Of a DNA stretch of 41,528 bases, positions 15,383 to 22,497 are shown piece after piece (position 1 is the first letter of the stretch; each line of letters begins with the position of its first letter). The notes under the pieces are model-generated. The model made no database searches. It worked only from the letters and a program-made list of their open reading frames with translations, and was not told the origin of the DNA. Origin of the DNA: a bacterium (GTDB taxonomy: Bacteria > Hydrothermota > DG-26 > JAUXAN01). Both the position numbers and the translations under genes were made by a program. Location of the stretch: contig JAUXAN010000019.1 of assembly GCA_030619885.1 (NCBI GenBank), positions 1 through 41,528 of the forward strand. The letters are read 5' to 3'.

Positions 15383-17050
15383 ATGAAGGTATTGGTGAGA
15401 TGTTTAATAATTCTGGCTATTATAGGCAGTGCAAATGTTGTTCAAAGTAAGACCCTTGAGGAGTACATTAAAGATGCTAAAAATTATCAAAGTTCTGGTA
15501 AACTTGAGCAAGCTATAAGTACAATGGAGGAGGCTGTTGGAGAATATCCAAATAGTTCCATGGCTTATACATATTTAGGTCAGTTTATAGGTATGCAGGC
15601 ACAAAAGATGGATGACTTTTCTGAAATATCCAAGGTTATTGATAGAACTTTTGATATGTGGGATAAGGCGATTTCACTTGATCCCAATAACTTCACCGCC
15701 AAGTTTCATCGGGGAGGTTGGGGAGTGAGTGTACCTGAATTCATAGGAAAGTTAGAATTGGGAATCAATGATCTGGAATTTCTAATCAATGTATTTGAAC
15801 AATCTCCTGATCCAGATGCAAAAGAGCAACTCGTGAGCGCATACCATCTTTTGGTGATTGGCTATCAGAAACAGGGAGAATTTCAAAAGGCAAAGCAATC
15901 GTGGGAGAAAGTAATTGAAATGGCTCCGGGGACAGAATATGCAGATGGTGCAAAAAGAAATATTAATAAAATTGTTCTTTTTGAGGAATGGCAATCTCAA
16001 CGTAATAAAAGAAAAAAACCAGACAGCCCGACAATTACGAATTTGAAAGAAAAGGTTCAAAAAGAACCGGATAATACTGGTCTTTTGATAGAATTAGGAA
16101 AAGCCTATTTTGATGCCGGGAATTATGAAGAGGCCGAAAAAGTACTAAAAGGAGCGATTAGTATAGACTCATCGAATCTTAACGCTTATAAATTACTTGG
16201 ATTAACCCTGGGAAAAATTGCAATGGAAGGATATGACCAGAGAATCTATATGGATACGGACTTTCGTACAAACCTCGTATTTGAGTCAATGAAATTTTTA
16301 GACAAAGCTGTCACTCTTGCACCAGAGGATATTGAGTTAAGGTTTTTAAGAGGGGCACTGGGAGTAAATTTCCCTTTCTTCGTAGGAAAGCTTGAGCAGG
16401 GGATAGATGATTTAAATATGGTTGTAAAAAGCAACGCTCCTGATTCTACCAAGGCTGAAGCTTTGTACTGGCTTGGATTCGCATACCAGAAAAAAGCTCT
16501 GAGCCAATGGATTGAGGTAGTATCTAAATATCCAGACTCTAAAGCATCCCAGATAGTATTTGATGGATTGCACCCTGGAGTAAAACGTGTCGATCTTTCG
16601 AAATATCGGACCCCTATTGTAGTTATAGATTTTGTCTTAGGATTAACTGACGAATTGGCTCCGCAAACCGCGGTGTGGATTGAAGACAGAGACGGTAAAT
16701 TCGTTAAAACCATCTATGTCTCTGGATTTAGTGGATACGCTAAAGAAGTACAGGTTAACCTTCCCAGATGGGCGACATCTTCTGAATTTGTTGATGTTGA
16801 TGGGGTTACAGGGGCAAGCATAGATTTAGGACATCATATTTATGTCTGGGATTTGAAGGACAGTTCAGATAGAAAAGTAAAATCAGGGGAATATATCGTA
16901 AAAGTGGAGGTTTCCTATTGGCCAAGTATGCAATATCAGTCGGTTTCGGCTACTATTAAGTTGGGGAGGAAAGAAGAACGAAAAGTAGTTGAGGAAGGGA
17001 ATCTGATACCTTATCTGGAAGTTAAATATGTTCCTAAAGGAGGGAAGTAA
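15383..17050 (+). CDS. Exported TPR protein with C-terminal DUF2271-like domain
   Basis: The 555-residue protein begins with a signal peptide (about residues 1-22, ending VVQS), so it is exported. TPR-like helical repeats occupy about residues 24-200 and 220-395, including a clear A-x-x-x-L-D-x-N-N-x-x-A unit. The two halves share motifs (GGWGVSVPEFIGKLELGI and GALGVNFPFFVGKLEQGI), so an internal duplication is evident. The last 150 residues (TAVWIEDRDGKFVKTIYVS and a later I-Y-V-W-D stretch) look like DUF2271, a predicted periplasmic beta domain. It has an AAGGAGGA ribosome site. Function is unknown; a periplasmic scaffold for redox or secretion proteins is possible. Confidence 0.75.
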   Translation: MKVLVRCLIILAIIGSANVVQSKTLEEYIKDAKNYQSSGKLEQAISTMEEAVGEYPNSSMAYTYLGQFIGMQAQKMDDFSEISKVIDRTFDMWDKAISLDPNNFTAKFHRGGWGVSVPEFIGKLELGINDLEFLINVFEQSPDPDAKEQLVSAYHLLVIGYQKQGEFQKAKQSWEKVIEMAPGTEYADGAKRNINKIVLFEEWQSQRNKRKKPDSPTITNLKEKVQKEPDNTGLLIELGKAYFDAGNYEEAEKVLKGAISIDSSNLNAYKLLGLTLGKIAMEGYDQRIYMDTDFRTNLVFESMKFLDKAVTLAPEDIELRFLRGALGVNFPFFVGKLEQGIDDLNMVVKSNAPDSTKAEALYWLGFAYQKKALSQWIEVVSKYPDSKASQIVFDGLHPGVKRVDLSKYRTPIVVIDFVLGLTDELAPQTAVWIEDRDGKFVKTIYVSGFSGYAKEVQVNLPRWATSSEFVDVDGVTGASIDLGHHIYVWDLKDSSDRKVKSGEYIVKVEVSYWPSMQYQSVSATIKLGRKEERKVVEEGNLIPYLEVKYVPKGGK

Positions 17051-17142
17051 GCGTTTTGTTTTGAGAAATATGTAAAAACAATATGTTGCGAAGAAGTATT
17101 TTAAGGGGACAGGCACAAACTTTTAAACTTTTGAACTTTTTA

Positions 17143-17170
17143 TTGACATTTGCTTATTCCTAATTATTAT
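17143..17170 (+). promoter_or_regulatory. Transposase promoter
   Basis: TTGACA (17143-17148) and TATTAT (17165-17170) are spaced by 16 bp, just inside the left inverted repeat. No strong ribosome site precedes the ATG at 17201, which would keep transposase levels low. Confidence 0.55.
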
Positions 17171-17200
17171 AGATATTAGAGCAAGAAAATATATGGATAT

Positions 17201-18049
17201 ATGGCAAGGGGACCTCGTTTAAAAGGTGAGGCATTATACCACCATATTTATGCCTGGGGAAATGATCGGAATCCGATTTTTAAATCAGACTCACACTATG
17301 AAAAATATCTTGAATATCTGGCCTCTTATGCATCCCGTTATAGTATAAATATCATTGCCTATGGGCTTATGGAATGGCACATCCACCTCTTTCTATTCGA
17401 TTCACTCGGTAAATTATCCCAATTTATGAATAATTTGCATGGGAGGTATGCGCAATTTTTCAATAGGGTAACTAAAAGGGTTAGGCATGTTTTTGGAGAA
17501 CGATTTAATAATAAAATTGTTCAGGTAAATAATTATGGTTTATGGTTATCACGATATATTCACCGACAAGCCGTCGAGACAGGCATAGTAAATGATCCCA
17601 TAGATTATCCGTGGACAAGTTATCGGGCATATATTGGATTGACTTCCAAAGGGTTTTTGAAACCTGGGATTATCCTTGAACAATTTGGTCAGGGTAAGGT
17701 AGCGTTTCGTCAATATGAGGAATTTATTATGGGTGAAGATGATGGTCCGATTAATTGGGCAAAAACAACGGGATCAATCATAGGAGATAAGGAATTTATA
17801 GAGACTCTTAAGGACTCGAAAGAAGAGAATAAAGAAAAGAAGTTAAATAATAAAGATTTAATCGAGAATGTGAGTAAACAACTTCACATTAGACCTGAAT
17901 TATTATTGAATCCTCAAGGTTGGCCTGATCGCAGGCTTCGTCATCAGGCATTTGCGATTTTGGTGAATAAGTATGGTATTTCGGCGACAGAGGTTGCTCG
18001 GGCATTTAAAGTTTCTCCAATGGCAGTAATAAAGGCATTGAAAAAGTGA
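17201..18049 (+). CDS. REP-associated tyrosine transposase-like protein (Y1_Tnp, IS200-like fold)
   Basis: The 282-residue protein has the HUH motif His60-Ile-His62 (MEWHIHLF) that holds the metal. Tyr119 in SRYIHRQAVETGIV sits where relatives read YIHLNPVRAGLV and is the likely nucleophile. The N-terminus (GEALYHHIYAWGNDRNPIF) fits the REP-associated transposase branch. The C-terminal 65 residues (about 218-282, ending ATEVARAFKVSPMAVIKALKK) form a helix-turn-helix-like domain reminiscent of the DnaA C-terminus, as in some family members. It would nick and rejoin single-stranded DNA at its repeat ends. It is intact, with no stop or frameshift, so it may be active. Confidence 0.88.
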   Translation: MARGPRLKGEALYHHIYAWGNDRNPIFKSDSHYEKYLEYLASYASRYSINIIAYGLMEWHIHLFLFDSLGKLSQFMNNLHGRYAQFFNRVTKRVRHVFGERFNNKIVQVNNYGLWLSRYIHRQAVETGIVNDPIDYPWTSYRAYIGLTSKGFLKPGIILEQFGQGKVAFRQYEEFIMGEDDGPINWAKTTGSIIGDKEFIETLKDSKEENKEKKLNNKDLIENVSKQLHIRPELLLNPQGWPDRRLRHQAFAILVNKYGISATEVARAFKVSPMAVIKALKK

Positions 18050-18094
18050 AAAAGTTTAAAAGTTTGTGCCTGTCCCCTGTCCTATTATTCGTGT

Positions 18095-18143
18095 GCATTC
18101 GATTAACCTGCCCCGCACTTGTGCATAAGTGCGGGGTGAATGC
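18095..18143. repeat. Stem-loop inserted within a dispersed phrase repeat
   Basis: CCCCGCACTT (18111-18120) and AAGTGCGGGG (18127-18136) pair perfectly around a GTGCAT loop. An outer pair, GCATTC (18095-18100) and GAATGC (18138-18143), extends it with a bulge. The flanks read TTCGTGTGCATTCG and CGATTCGTGGTTTC, which together form the phrase found uninterrupted at 6337-6360. The hairpin therefore appears to have been inserted. There is no T-run, so it is not a standard terminator. Confidence 0.65.
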
Positions 18144-18163
18144 GATTCGTGGTTTCTTTTTTC

Positions 18164-18192
18164 TTGACAAAAGGTTTAAAATATGTTAATAA
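18164..18192 (+). promoter_or_regulatory. Promoter of the second PilZ gene
   Basis: TTGACA (18164-18169) and TAATAA (18187-18192) are 17 bp apart. This is a near copy of the promoters at 14352 and 21649, including the downstream GCATAAGTATATATTG stretch. Confidence 0.65.
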
Positions 18193-18254
18193 ACTCTCTT
18201 GATTGCATAAGTATATATTGCAAGAGTTAAACTCTGTGTTAAAAGGGGGTTGTT

Positions 18255-18611
18255 ATGAGAAATGAGAGAAGAAGGTACAAACGTTTAACTGCCCATGGCG
18301 TCGATATTAAATTCAAGCTTGGAGATGAGGAGAAGGAATTTGATGCCAAATTGATGGACATAAGCGGCGGTGGCACCTGTTTTGAACTGGATTTAGAAGT
18401 GGAAAAGAAGATTGAACTCTCTGTGTTTAAACCCATTATTTTCGAATTAAAATTTGAAGAAAAACTCATCGAGTGTAAAGGACAGGTAATAAGGGTGTAT
18501 ACAAAAGTGGTGGATAATCGTACTCTCTATGAATTTGGGCTCGAATTTAAAGATATGCCAGAAGAGGATATTAAATTTATTTCTGATTATATTCACAAGA
18601 GGATGAAGTAA
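18255..18611 (+). CDS. PilZ-domain protein, copy 2
   Basis: The 118-residue protein keeps R6-x3-R10 and D35-x-S37-x-x-G40, so c-di-GMP binding is expected. It is very close to copies 1 and 3 over its whole length. Its leader is shorter than in the other copies: an AGGGGGT ribosome site directly follows the shared TCTGTGTTAA segment. It is followed after 6 bases by a coiled-coil gene, which is the best candidate for its partner, because a remnant of the same gene also follows copy 3. Confidence 0.9.
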   Translation: MRNERRRYKRLTAHGVDIKFKLGDEEKEFDAKLMDISGGGTCFELDLEVEKKIELSVFKPIIFELKFEEKLIECKGQVIRVYTKVVDNRTLYEFGLEFKDMPEEDIKFISDYIHKRMK

Positions 18612-18617
18612 AACCTT

Positions 18618-19556
18618 ATGGCTGAAGAGAAGAAACTTTTAGAATTGAAGAATCTTCCTTCATACGGCAAATTCGGTTCTCTTGTCAAAACTGAAGATGT
18701 TGAGGAACTGGTGAAAAGATATAAGGAACTATTTTCTGAATTCCAGGAAACAAATGAAAATTTACTCAAAGAAAAAGACAGTAAAATCAAAGAGATGGAA
18801 AGAGAGTTGTTAGAACAGAAATCTTCCGTTGGAAGTTTTAATAAGGAGTTGAATGAGAAGATAGAGAACATGGAACATACACAAAACGATTTGGAGAAGA
18901 AATTGACTGAATCTCAAAGGATGATAGATAAAAAGGAGAACATCATAAAAAAATACAAGGAAGAAGTACCAGAATACAAAGCGAAGATTGAAGGTTTAGA
19001 AGCAAAACTGAAAGAAGTTAAAGAAAACCTGAATACCAAGGAAACCCAGTTGGCTGGGTTTCAAGAAAGTCATGAAAAGTTAAAACAGGAGATACAGAAG
19101 ATAAAAAAGACTGGTTTTGGTAAAAAAGAGGATGAGAGTGGTAAATTCAAGGAAGCAACTCAAAGACTTGAAGAAGAATTTATAAAACTCGGACAAGAGA
19201 TGATGGAACGGGAAAAGGAAGAGAAACGATACAAAGAGGAAGAGAGAAAGTTAGAAGAAAGAATAAAAGGACTCGAAATCGAGAAGTCCACGCTATTGAA
19301 AAAGATCCGAGCTATGGAAGAAACAATAAACAAAGGTGGTGTGGTCTTTCCCGAGAGTGTCGAAGAATTGAGGCTGAAAACAAGGATTATAGACCTCGAG
19401 AAAGATAATGTGGAGTTAAGGGAGAAACATTCTAAATTGAAAGAAAAATTTAAAGAGCAGAAATCGTTGTTGAGAATAAGGAATGATGAGTTGAAATTTT
19501 ATGAAAAAGAAGTCAAGAGTTTAGAGAAAAAGTTAGAAAAATCAATGGACAGATGA
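18618..19556 (+). CDS. Long coiled-coil protein downstream of PilZ
   Basis: The 312-residue protein is almost entirely charged heptad-repeat sequence from about residue 30 to the end, rich in Glu and Lys, with no signal peptide or membrane segment. A short N-terminal region (residues 6-30, KLLELKNLPSYGKFGSLVKT) is the only non-coiled part. It probably forms an extended rod in the cytoplasm. The ATG lies 6 bases after the PilZ stop, so it is surely cotranscribed with that c-di-GMP sensor. I recognise no family; SMC-like or motility scaffold hits in searches would be expected from composition alone. Confidence 0.75.
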   Translation: MAEEKKLLELKNLPSYGKFGSLVKTEDVEELVKRYKELFSEFQETNENLLKEKDSKIKEMERELLEQKSSVGSFNKELNEKIENMEHTQNDLEKKLTESQRMIDKKENIIKKYKEEVPEYKAKIEGLEAKLKEVKENLNTKETQLAGFQESHEKLKQEIQKIKKTGFGKKEDESGKFKEATQRLEEEFIKLGQEMMEREKEEKRYKEEERKLEERIKGLEIEKSTLLKKIRAMEETINKGGVVFPESVEELRLKTRIIDLEKDNVELREKHSKLKEKFKEQKSLLRIRNDELKFYEKEVKSLEKKLEKSMDR

Positions 19557-19588
19557 TGCCGTTCCAACTTTTTAAATTGGAGCGGCAT
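19556..19588. other. Hairpin between convergent genes
   Basis: ATGCCGTTCCAA (19556-19567) pairs with TTGGAGCGGCAT (19577-19588) with one G-T pair. It lies exactly between the stop codons of convergent genes. A-rich sequence, not T-rich, follows it on the plus strand and no T-run follows on the minus strand, so it is at best a non-canonical terminator. Confidence 0.5.
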
Positions 19589-20376
19589 TAAAAAAGAATA
19601 TTCCAGTTTTTGCCATCATTGTTATCACGCTCTTTTTCGTTAAAGAAACAGAACTCGACTGTCTGTGTTCCCTCCTTACATTGAATGGTTGCTCTCCAGA
19701 GTTTGTCATTGTATCTTTTCATTTCAACATCTTCAATATTTTTCCAACTATCTACTCCCCAGTGAAGTTTGATTAAACTCGAATTAGCCAATTCAGGGGA
19801 AGGATAATAGAAGATATTAATAGGAGATTCTATTTTTGGATTTTTAGGAAAGGTAGATACCCTACCAGAAGATTCAGGAAGTTTGAAACTTTCAAGTTCA
19901 GCAAGAATATTCTTTGCTTCTTCAGCCAATTCGTCTTCGATTTCTAATTCGAGGAATTTCCTCCAATAAGAGAGAGCCTCATCTCTATTCATCTCGTCTG
20001 CAAAAATCTTTGCTAAATACCAATAAGGAAAGGGATAATCTGGGTCCAATGATATAGCTTTTTTGAATTCATCGATTGCTTTTTCTATCTTCTTTTGTTT
20101 TAGATAACACAAACCAACATTATAGTGGACGAAGGGATATTTATCGTCAATTTGAATCAATCTCTCGAAAATCTTGATACTATCCCAATATCTCTCTCTT
20201 TTATAAAGCAAGATACCGAGAGCATCGTACCCCTCTGGAAATTCTGGATCGATCTCGACTGCTTTCTTGTATTCTTCTATCGCAGAATGGAAGAGATTTT
20301 CTTCCAGCAGACCATCGCCCAAGGTGATATGATGTTTGGCCTTCTCTCTTTTTTTCTGTTTATCTTCTCCGTTCAT
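19588..20376 (-). CDS. Cytoplasmic TPR protein with C-terminal CBM25-like starch-binding domain
   Basis: The 262-residue protein has four TPR units in residues 10-155, with the usual A-x-x-x-x-P-x-x-P pattern. After a linker, the last 75 residues read like a CBM25 domain: an N-terminal NIFYYPSP strand, LHWGVDSWKN, a W-R-A-T-I strand and a final DNNDGKNW loop. CBM25 modules bind starch or glycogen and are normally found on exported amylases. No signal peptide is present here, so binding to internal glycogen is possible. It is the last gene of an operon with two bactofilins, 9 bases after the second. The CBM call is from motif recall only. Confidence 0.7.
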   Translation of the reverse strand: MNGEDKQKKREKAKHHITLGDGLLEENLFHSAIEEYKKAVEIDPEFPEGYDALGILLYKRERYWDSIKIFERLIQIDDKYPFVHYNVGLCYLKQKKIEKAIDEFKKAISLDPDYPFPYWYLAKIFADEMNRDEALSYWRKFLELEIEDELAEEAKNILAELESFKLPESSGRVSTFPKNPKIESPINIFYYPSPELANSSLIKLHWGVDSWKNIEDVEMKRYNDKLWRATIQCKEGTQTVEFCFFNEKERDNNDGKNWNILF

Positions 20377-20385
20377 ATTGAACCT

Positions 20386-20847
20386 TTACCTCCTTCCAGT
20401 TCTCGGGCCCGGTTCAGGTTTTCTCTTTGGTAGCTCTTTCTTCACTTCAACAGGTTTCTTCACCTCAACAGGCTTCTTTGCTGCTATAAGAGCTTCCTCA
20501 ATCTTCTTGGATGGCACTCCCATATCCATCTCTCCCATATCGATATTGCCCTTGAACTTCGCCCCATCAACAATAACAATTCTTGGGGCTTTAATGTCAC
20601 CGATCATCTTGCCCGTATTTTTGATGTCCAGTTTATCTGCAGATGTGGCATTGCCTAACAGTCTCCCGCTGATGCTCATATTCTGAGTATCTACATTCGC
20701 CTCGACAATCCCTGACTCCTTAATATACAGATCCTTCTTCAGTCTTATCTCACCTTCAATGCGGCCTTCAACTATAAGGTCTTCATTACCTTCCAGTTCT
20801 CCTTTTACTTCAATGGTTTTTCCTATTACAGTATTTGTTCCGTTCAT
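20386..20847 (-). CDS. Bactofilin (polymer-forming cytoskeletal protein)
   Basis: The 153-residue protein has the repeating beta-helix pattern of bactofilins: V-I-G-K-T-I-E-V-K-G-E-L-E-G-N-E-D-L at the start and repeated G-x-I/L turns through residue 105. A lysine/proline-rich tail (about 112-153) follows, containing a repeated PVEVKK motif. Bactofilins polymerise without nucleotides and help set cell shape or position proteins. It has a GGAGG ribosome site and lies 22 bases downstream of a second bactofilin, with which it may co-assemble. The basic tail could bind membrane, DNA or peptidoglycan. Confidence 0.92.
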   Translation of the reverse strand: MNGTNTVIGKTIEVKGELEGNEDLIVEGRIEGEIRLKKDLYIKESGIVEANVDTQNMSISGRLLGNATSADKLDIKNTGKMIGDIKAPRIVIVDGAKFKGNIDMGEMDMGVPSKKIEEALIAAKKPVEVKKPVEVKKELPKRKPEPGPRTGRR

Positions 20848-20869
20848 TTTTCCTCCTTATTTTAATTCA

Positions 20870-21235
20870 TTATTTTTTGCCCGTTTCCATATCAATATTA
20901 CCTTTGAACTTTGCGCCATCCGATATGACTACCCTGGGCGATTTAATGTCTCCTATCATCCTTCCATCGCTTGCAATCTCTGTCTTCGCCGATGCCATAA
21001 TATTTCCTTCCAACTCTCCACTTATATTCACTTCATTTGTGTTGATACCTGCTTTAATCCGGCCGGAATTCTCTATAAAGAGAGACTTTTTAAGATTTAT
21101 CATCCCTTCGACCCTTCCTTTGACAGTGAGGTCCTCATCGCCTTTGATCTCGCCTCGAATCACAATCGTCTCACCTATGGTTGTTCCTTTGTCAGGCTCT
21201 TTAGCAAACTCTTTCTTCTCAAATGGTGTTGCCAT
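20870..21235 (-). CDS. Bactofilin, second paralogue
   Basis: This 121-residue protein shares the beta-helix core with the downstream bactofilin (T-I-G-E-T-I-V-I-R-G-E-I-K-G-D-E-D-L; R-V-V-I-S-D-G-A-K-F-K-G-N-I-D-M), but lacks the basic tail and has a short charged N-terminal arm. It is the first gene of the bactofilin-bactofilin-TPR/CBM operon. The ribosome site GGAGGTG is clear. No strong promoter can be named in the AT-rich DNA upstream. Confidence 0.92.
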   Translation of the reverse strand: MATPFEKKEFAKEPDKGTTIGETIVIRGEIKGDEDLTVKGRVEGMINLKKSLFIENSGRIKAGINTNEVNISGELEGNIMASAKTEIASDGRMIGDIKSPRVVISDGAKFKGNIDMETGKK

Positions 21236-21480
21236 CTTTCCACCTCCTTAAATTTAATTTTCTAAAACTTAAAAGAACAGTAAGGCAATATGTCTTTAAG
21301 TAGTTTTATATTTTTATAATATATATTATGAACTGAGTATAAACGAAATGTGAATTTTCAGTAAAGAAAGGGAAAGAATATAAGGATGATATGTAAGTCA
21401 TTTTAAAAATAGGACGCAGATGACCCCCGTTAGAAAGTTCATTTATAAGGTAAAGGGAAATAATTCATTAGAATGATGTC
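21236..21480. other. AT-rich intergenic region without recognisable gene
   Basis: This stretch separates the divergent bactofilin operon and the third PilZ cassette. It holds long A/T runs (for example around 21310-21330) and no gene that I can support. The minus-strand operon promoter is probably here, but no clear box was found. The rest of the gap to 21859 is made of repeats and the PilZ promoter, listed separately. Confidence 0.6.
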
Positions 21481-21484
21481 GGGT

Positions 21485-21540
21485 CCTGCCATTCCGCCCC
21501 TATGGGCCGTATGTCAGGATCCGTATGGAACTTATCCGTA
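21485..21540. repeat. CCATACGG-type palindrome
   Basis: CCTGCCAT (21485-21492) pairs with ATGTCAGG (21511-21518) with one mismatch, around CCGCCCCTATGGGCCG. GATCCGTATGG follows. This is the same unit as at 14241-14274, and like that copy it lies upstream of a PilZ promoter. Confidence 0.7.
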
Positions 21541-21555
21541 GGAATATGGTAGTTC

Positions 21556-21645
21556 ACTAAGATTACAGAGGAAGCACAGAGATTTTTAATTATTTTTTAT
21601 TCTGTTTTTTTCTTTGTGAACTCTGCGTTCTCTGTGGTTTCTTTT
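21556..21645. repeat. Dispersed 'TCTGCGTTCTCTGTGGTTTC' phrase repeat
   Basis: This stretch (ACTAAGATTACAGAGGAAGC, then CTCTGCGTTCTCTGTGG) belongs to the phrase-like repeats that precede several TTGACA promoters in the window. The two ends are loosely complementary (CACAGAG with CTCTGTG), so it may form a long imperfect hairpin. Confidence 0.5.
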
Positions 21646-21648
21646 TTC

Positions 21649-21677
21649 TTGACAAAAAGTTTAAAATATGTTAATAA
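21649..21677 (+). promoter_or_regulatory. Promoter of the third PilZ gene
   Basis: TTGACA (21649-21654) and TAATAA (21672-21677) are 17 bp apart, as at 14352 and 18164. The leader of this copy is interrupted by a repeat insertion at 21733-21835. Confidence 0.65.
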
Positions 21678-21732
21678 ACTTTCTTGATTGCATAAGTATA
21701 TATTGGAAGAGTTAAATTCTGTGTTAACCTGT

Positions 21733-21835
21733 CATACGATCCGTCCATTGCACAGCATCCCATACGGGTCGTACGACCGTATGGAACGGATCCCATCCGG
21801 GTCTGCGACTGCAGGGATATGGGTGGTTGCAATTT
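21733..21835. repeat. CCATACGG-type element inserted in the PilZ leader
   Basis: About 103 bp of GC-richer sequence interrupts the leader between AACCTGT and TTGCA. In PilZ copy 1 the same leader reads AATCTGTAGTTGCATTTTTT without it. The insert holds CCATACG, the palindrome GTCGTACGAC and CGTATGG (21760-21784), an almost perfect 24-base palindrome, and a second GGATCC arm. Confidence 0.75.
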
Positions 21836-21859
21836 TTCTTGATAAGGAGGGAATTTGTT

Positions 21860-22216
21860 ATGGAAAATGAGAGAAGAAGGCATAAACGTTTAAGTGCCCA
21901 GGGTGTCAGTATTAAAGTCAATCTTGGAGATGAGGAGAAGGAATTTGATGCCAAATTGATGAACATAAGCGACGGTGGCTCCTGTTTTGAACTGGATTTA
22001 GAAGTGGAAAAGAAGGTTGAGCTCTCTGTATTTAAACCCATTCTCTTCGATTTGAAATTTGAGGAGAAGGTCATCGAATGCAAAGGTCAGGTGCTGAGGG
22101 TGTATACAGAGGTGGTGGATGATTGCCTTCGCTATGAATTTGGGATCGAATTCAAAGATATGACGAAAGAGGATATTAAATTTATTTCTGATTATATTCA
22201 CAAGAGGATGAAGTAA
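21860..22216 (+). CDS. PilZ-domain protein, copy 3
   Basis: The 118-residue protein keeps R6-x3-R10 and N35-x-S37-x-x-G40 (NISDGG). The start at 21860 is chosen because AAGGAGGG lies 9 bases upstream and because it aligns with the other two copies; the frame is open further upstream, but that part is leader. The gene lies downstream of a promoter copy and a repeat insertion in the leader, so its expression may differ from the other copies. A remnant of the coiled-coil gene follows it. Confidence 0.9.
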   Translation: MENERRRHKRLSAQGVSIKVNLGDEEKEFDAKLMNISDGGSCFELDLEVEKKVELSVFKPILFDLKFEEKVIECKGQVLRVYTEVVDDCLRYEFGIEFKDMTKEDIKFISDYIHKRMK

Positions 22217-22222
22217 AACCTT

Positions 22223-22297
22223 ATGGCTGAAGAATCTTCCATAAAGGAACAGTCTCCATTTTTTCAAGAGATGTCAAGACTTGACACTATGTATTAA
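22223..22297 (+). pseudogene. Remnant of the coiled-coil gene start after PilZ copy 3
   Basis: AAAACCTTATGGCTGAAG followed by AATCTTCC is identical to the start of the coiled-coil gene at 18618, except that 23 bases between two GAAG repeats are missing. The reading frame then runs only 24 codons and loses similarity. This suggests the PilZ-coiled-coil pair was duplicated as a unit and the second gene was then deleted. Confidence 0.65.
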
Positions 22298-22416
22298 ACT
22301 GGGCGGAAATCTCTGGTAATGACGGCAAAGTAAACCGTGTGACACCAGGGGTTTACATCATACGACTTGAAGCAAGTGACGAGGTCCAGGTCCTAAAAAT
22401 CATATTACTCAATTAG
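22285..22416 (+). pseudogene. C-terminal fragment of a secreted protein (sorting-domain-like)
   Basis: The frame reads a short open stretch that includes TPGVYIIRLEASDEVQVLK and ends in IILLN before the stop at 22414. This is the typical end of the C-terminal secretion/FlgD-like domains (type IX sorting domain style), where P-G-V-Y-x-x-R-L and K-x-x-L-L are conserved. A stop lies just upstream, and no start or body is present, so this is the stranded tail of a lost gene. Confidence 0.65.
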
Positions 22417-22459
22417 AAATGAGTAATGGGGTCAACCCTTTAAAAACACCAAAAATGTA

Positions 22460-22488
22460 TTGACATGAGAGGGAAACCGTGTTAGGAT
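22460..22488 (+). promoter_or_regulatory. Promoter, near-duplicate of the one at 29323
   Basis: TTGACA (22460-22465) and TAGGAT (22483-22488) are 17 bp apart. The spacer TGAGAGGGAAACCGTGT differs from that at 29329 by one base. An ATG follows 9 bases after the -10 box. Confidence 0.65.
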
Positions 22489-22497
22489 TAACAAAGT

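Larger units (their letters stand above)
17104..18078 (+). mobile_element. Complete Y1-transposase (RAYT-like) element with 29-bp perfect terminal inverted repeats
   Basis: The left end (17104-17132) starts AGGGGACAGGCACAAAC and continues into TTTTAAACTTTT. The right end (18050-18078) is its exact reverse complement over 29 bases. Between them are a promoter, one transposase gene and almost nothing else, 975 bp in all. The right repeat begins one base after the stop codon. Related solo ends occur at 15331, 35484, 39829 and 40485. Single-strand Y1 transposases normally act on hairpin ends rather than long linear repeats, so the perfect ends are of interest. Confidence 0.85.

Noticed and set aside
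19556-19588. Intrinsic terminator between convergent genes
   Set aside because: The stem is good, but neither strand has a T-run after it, so I list it only as a hairpin.
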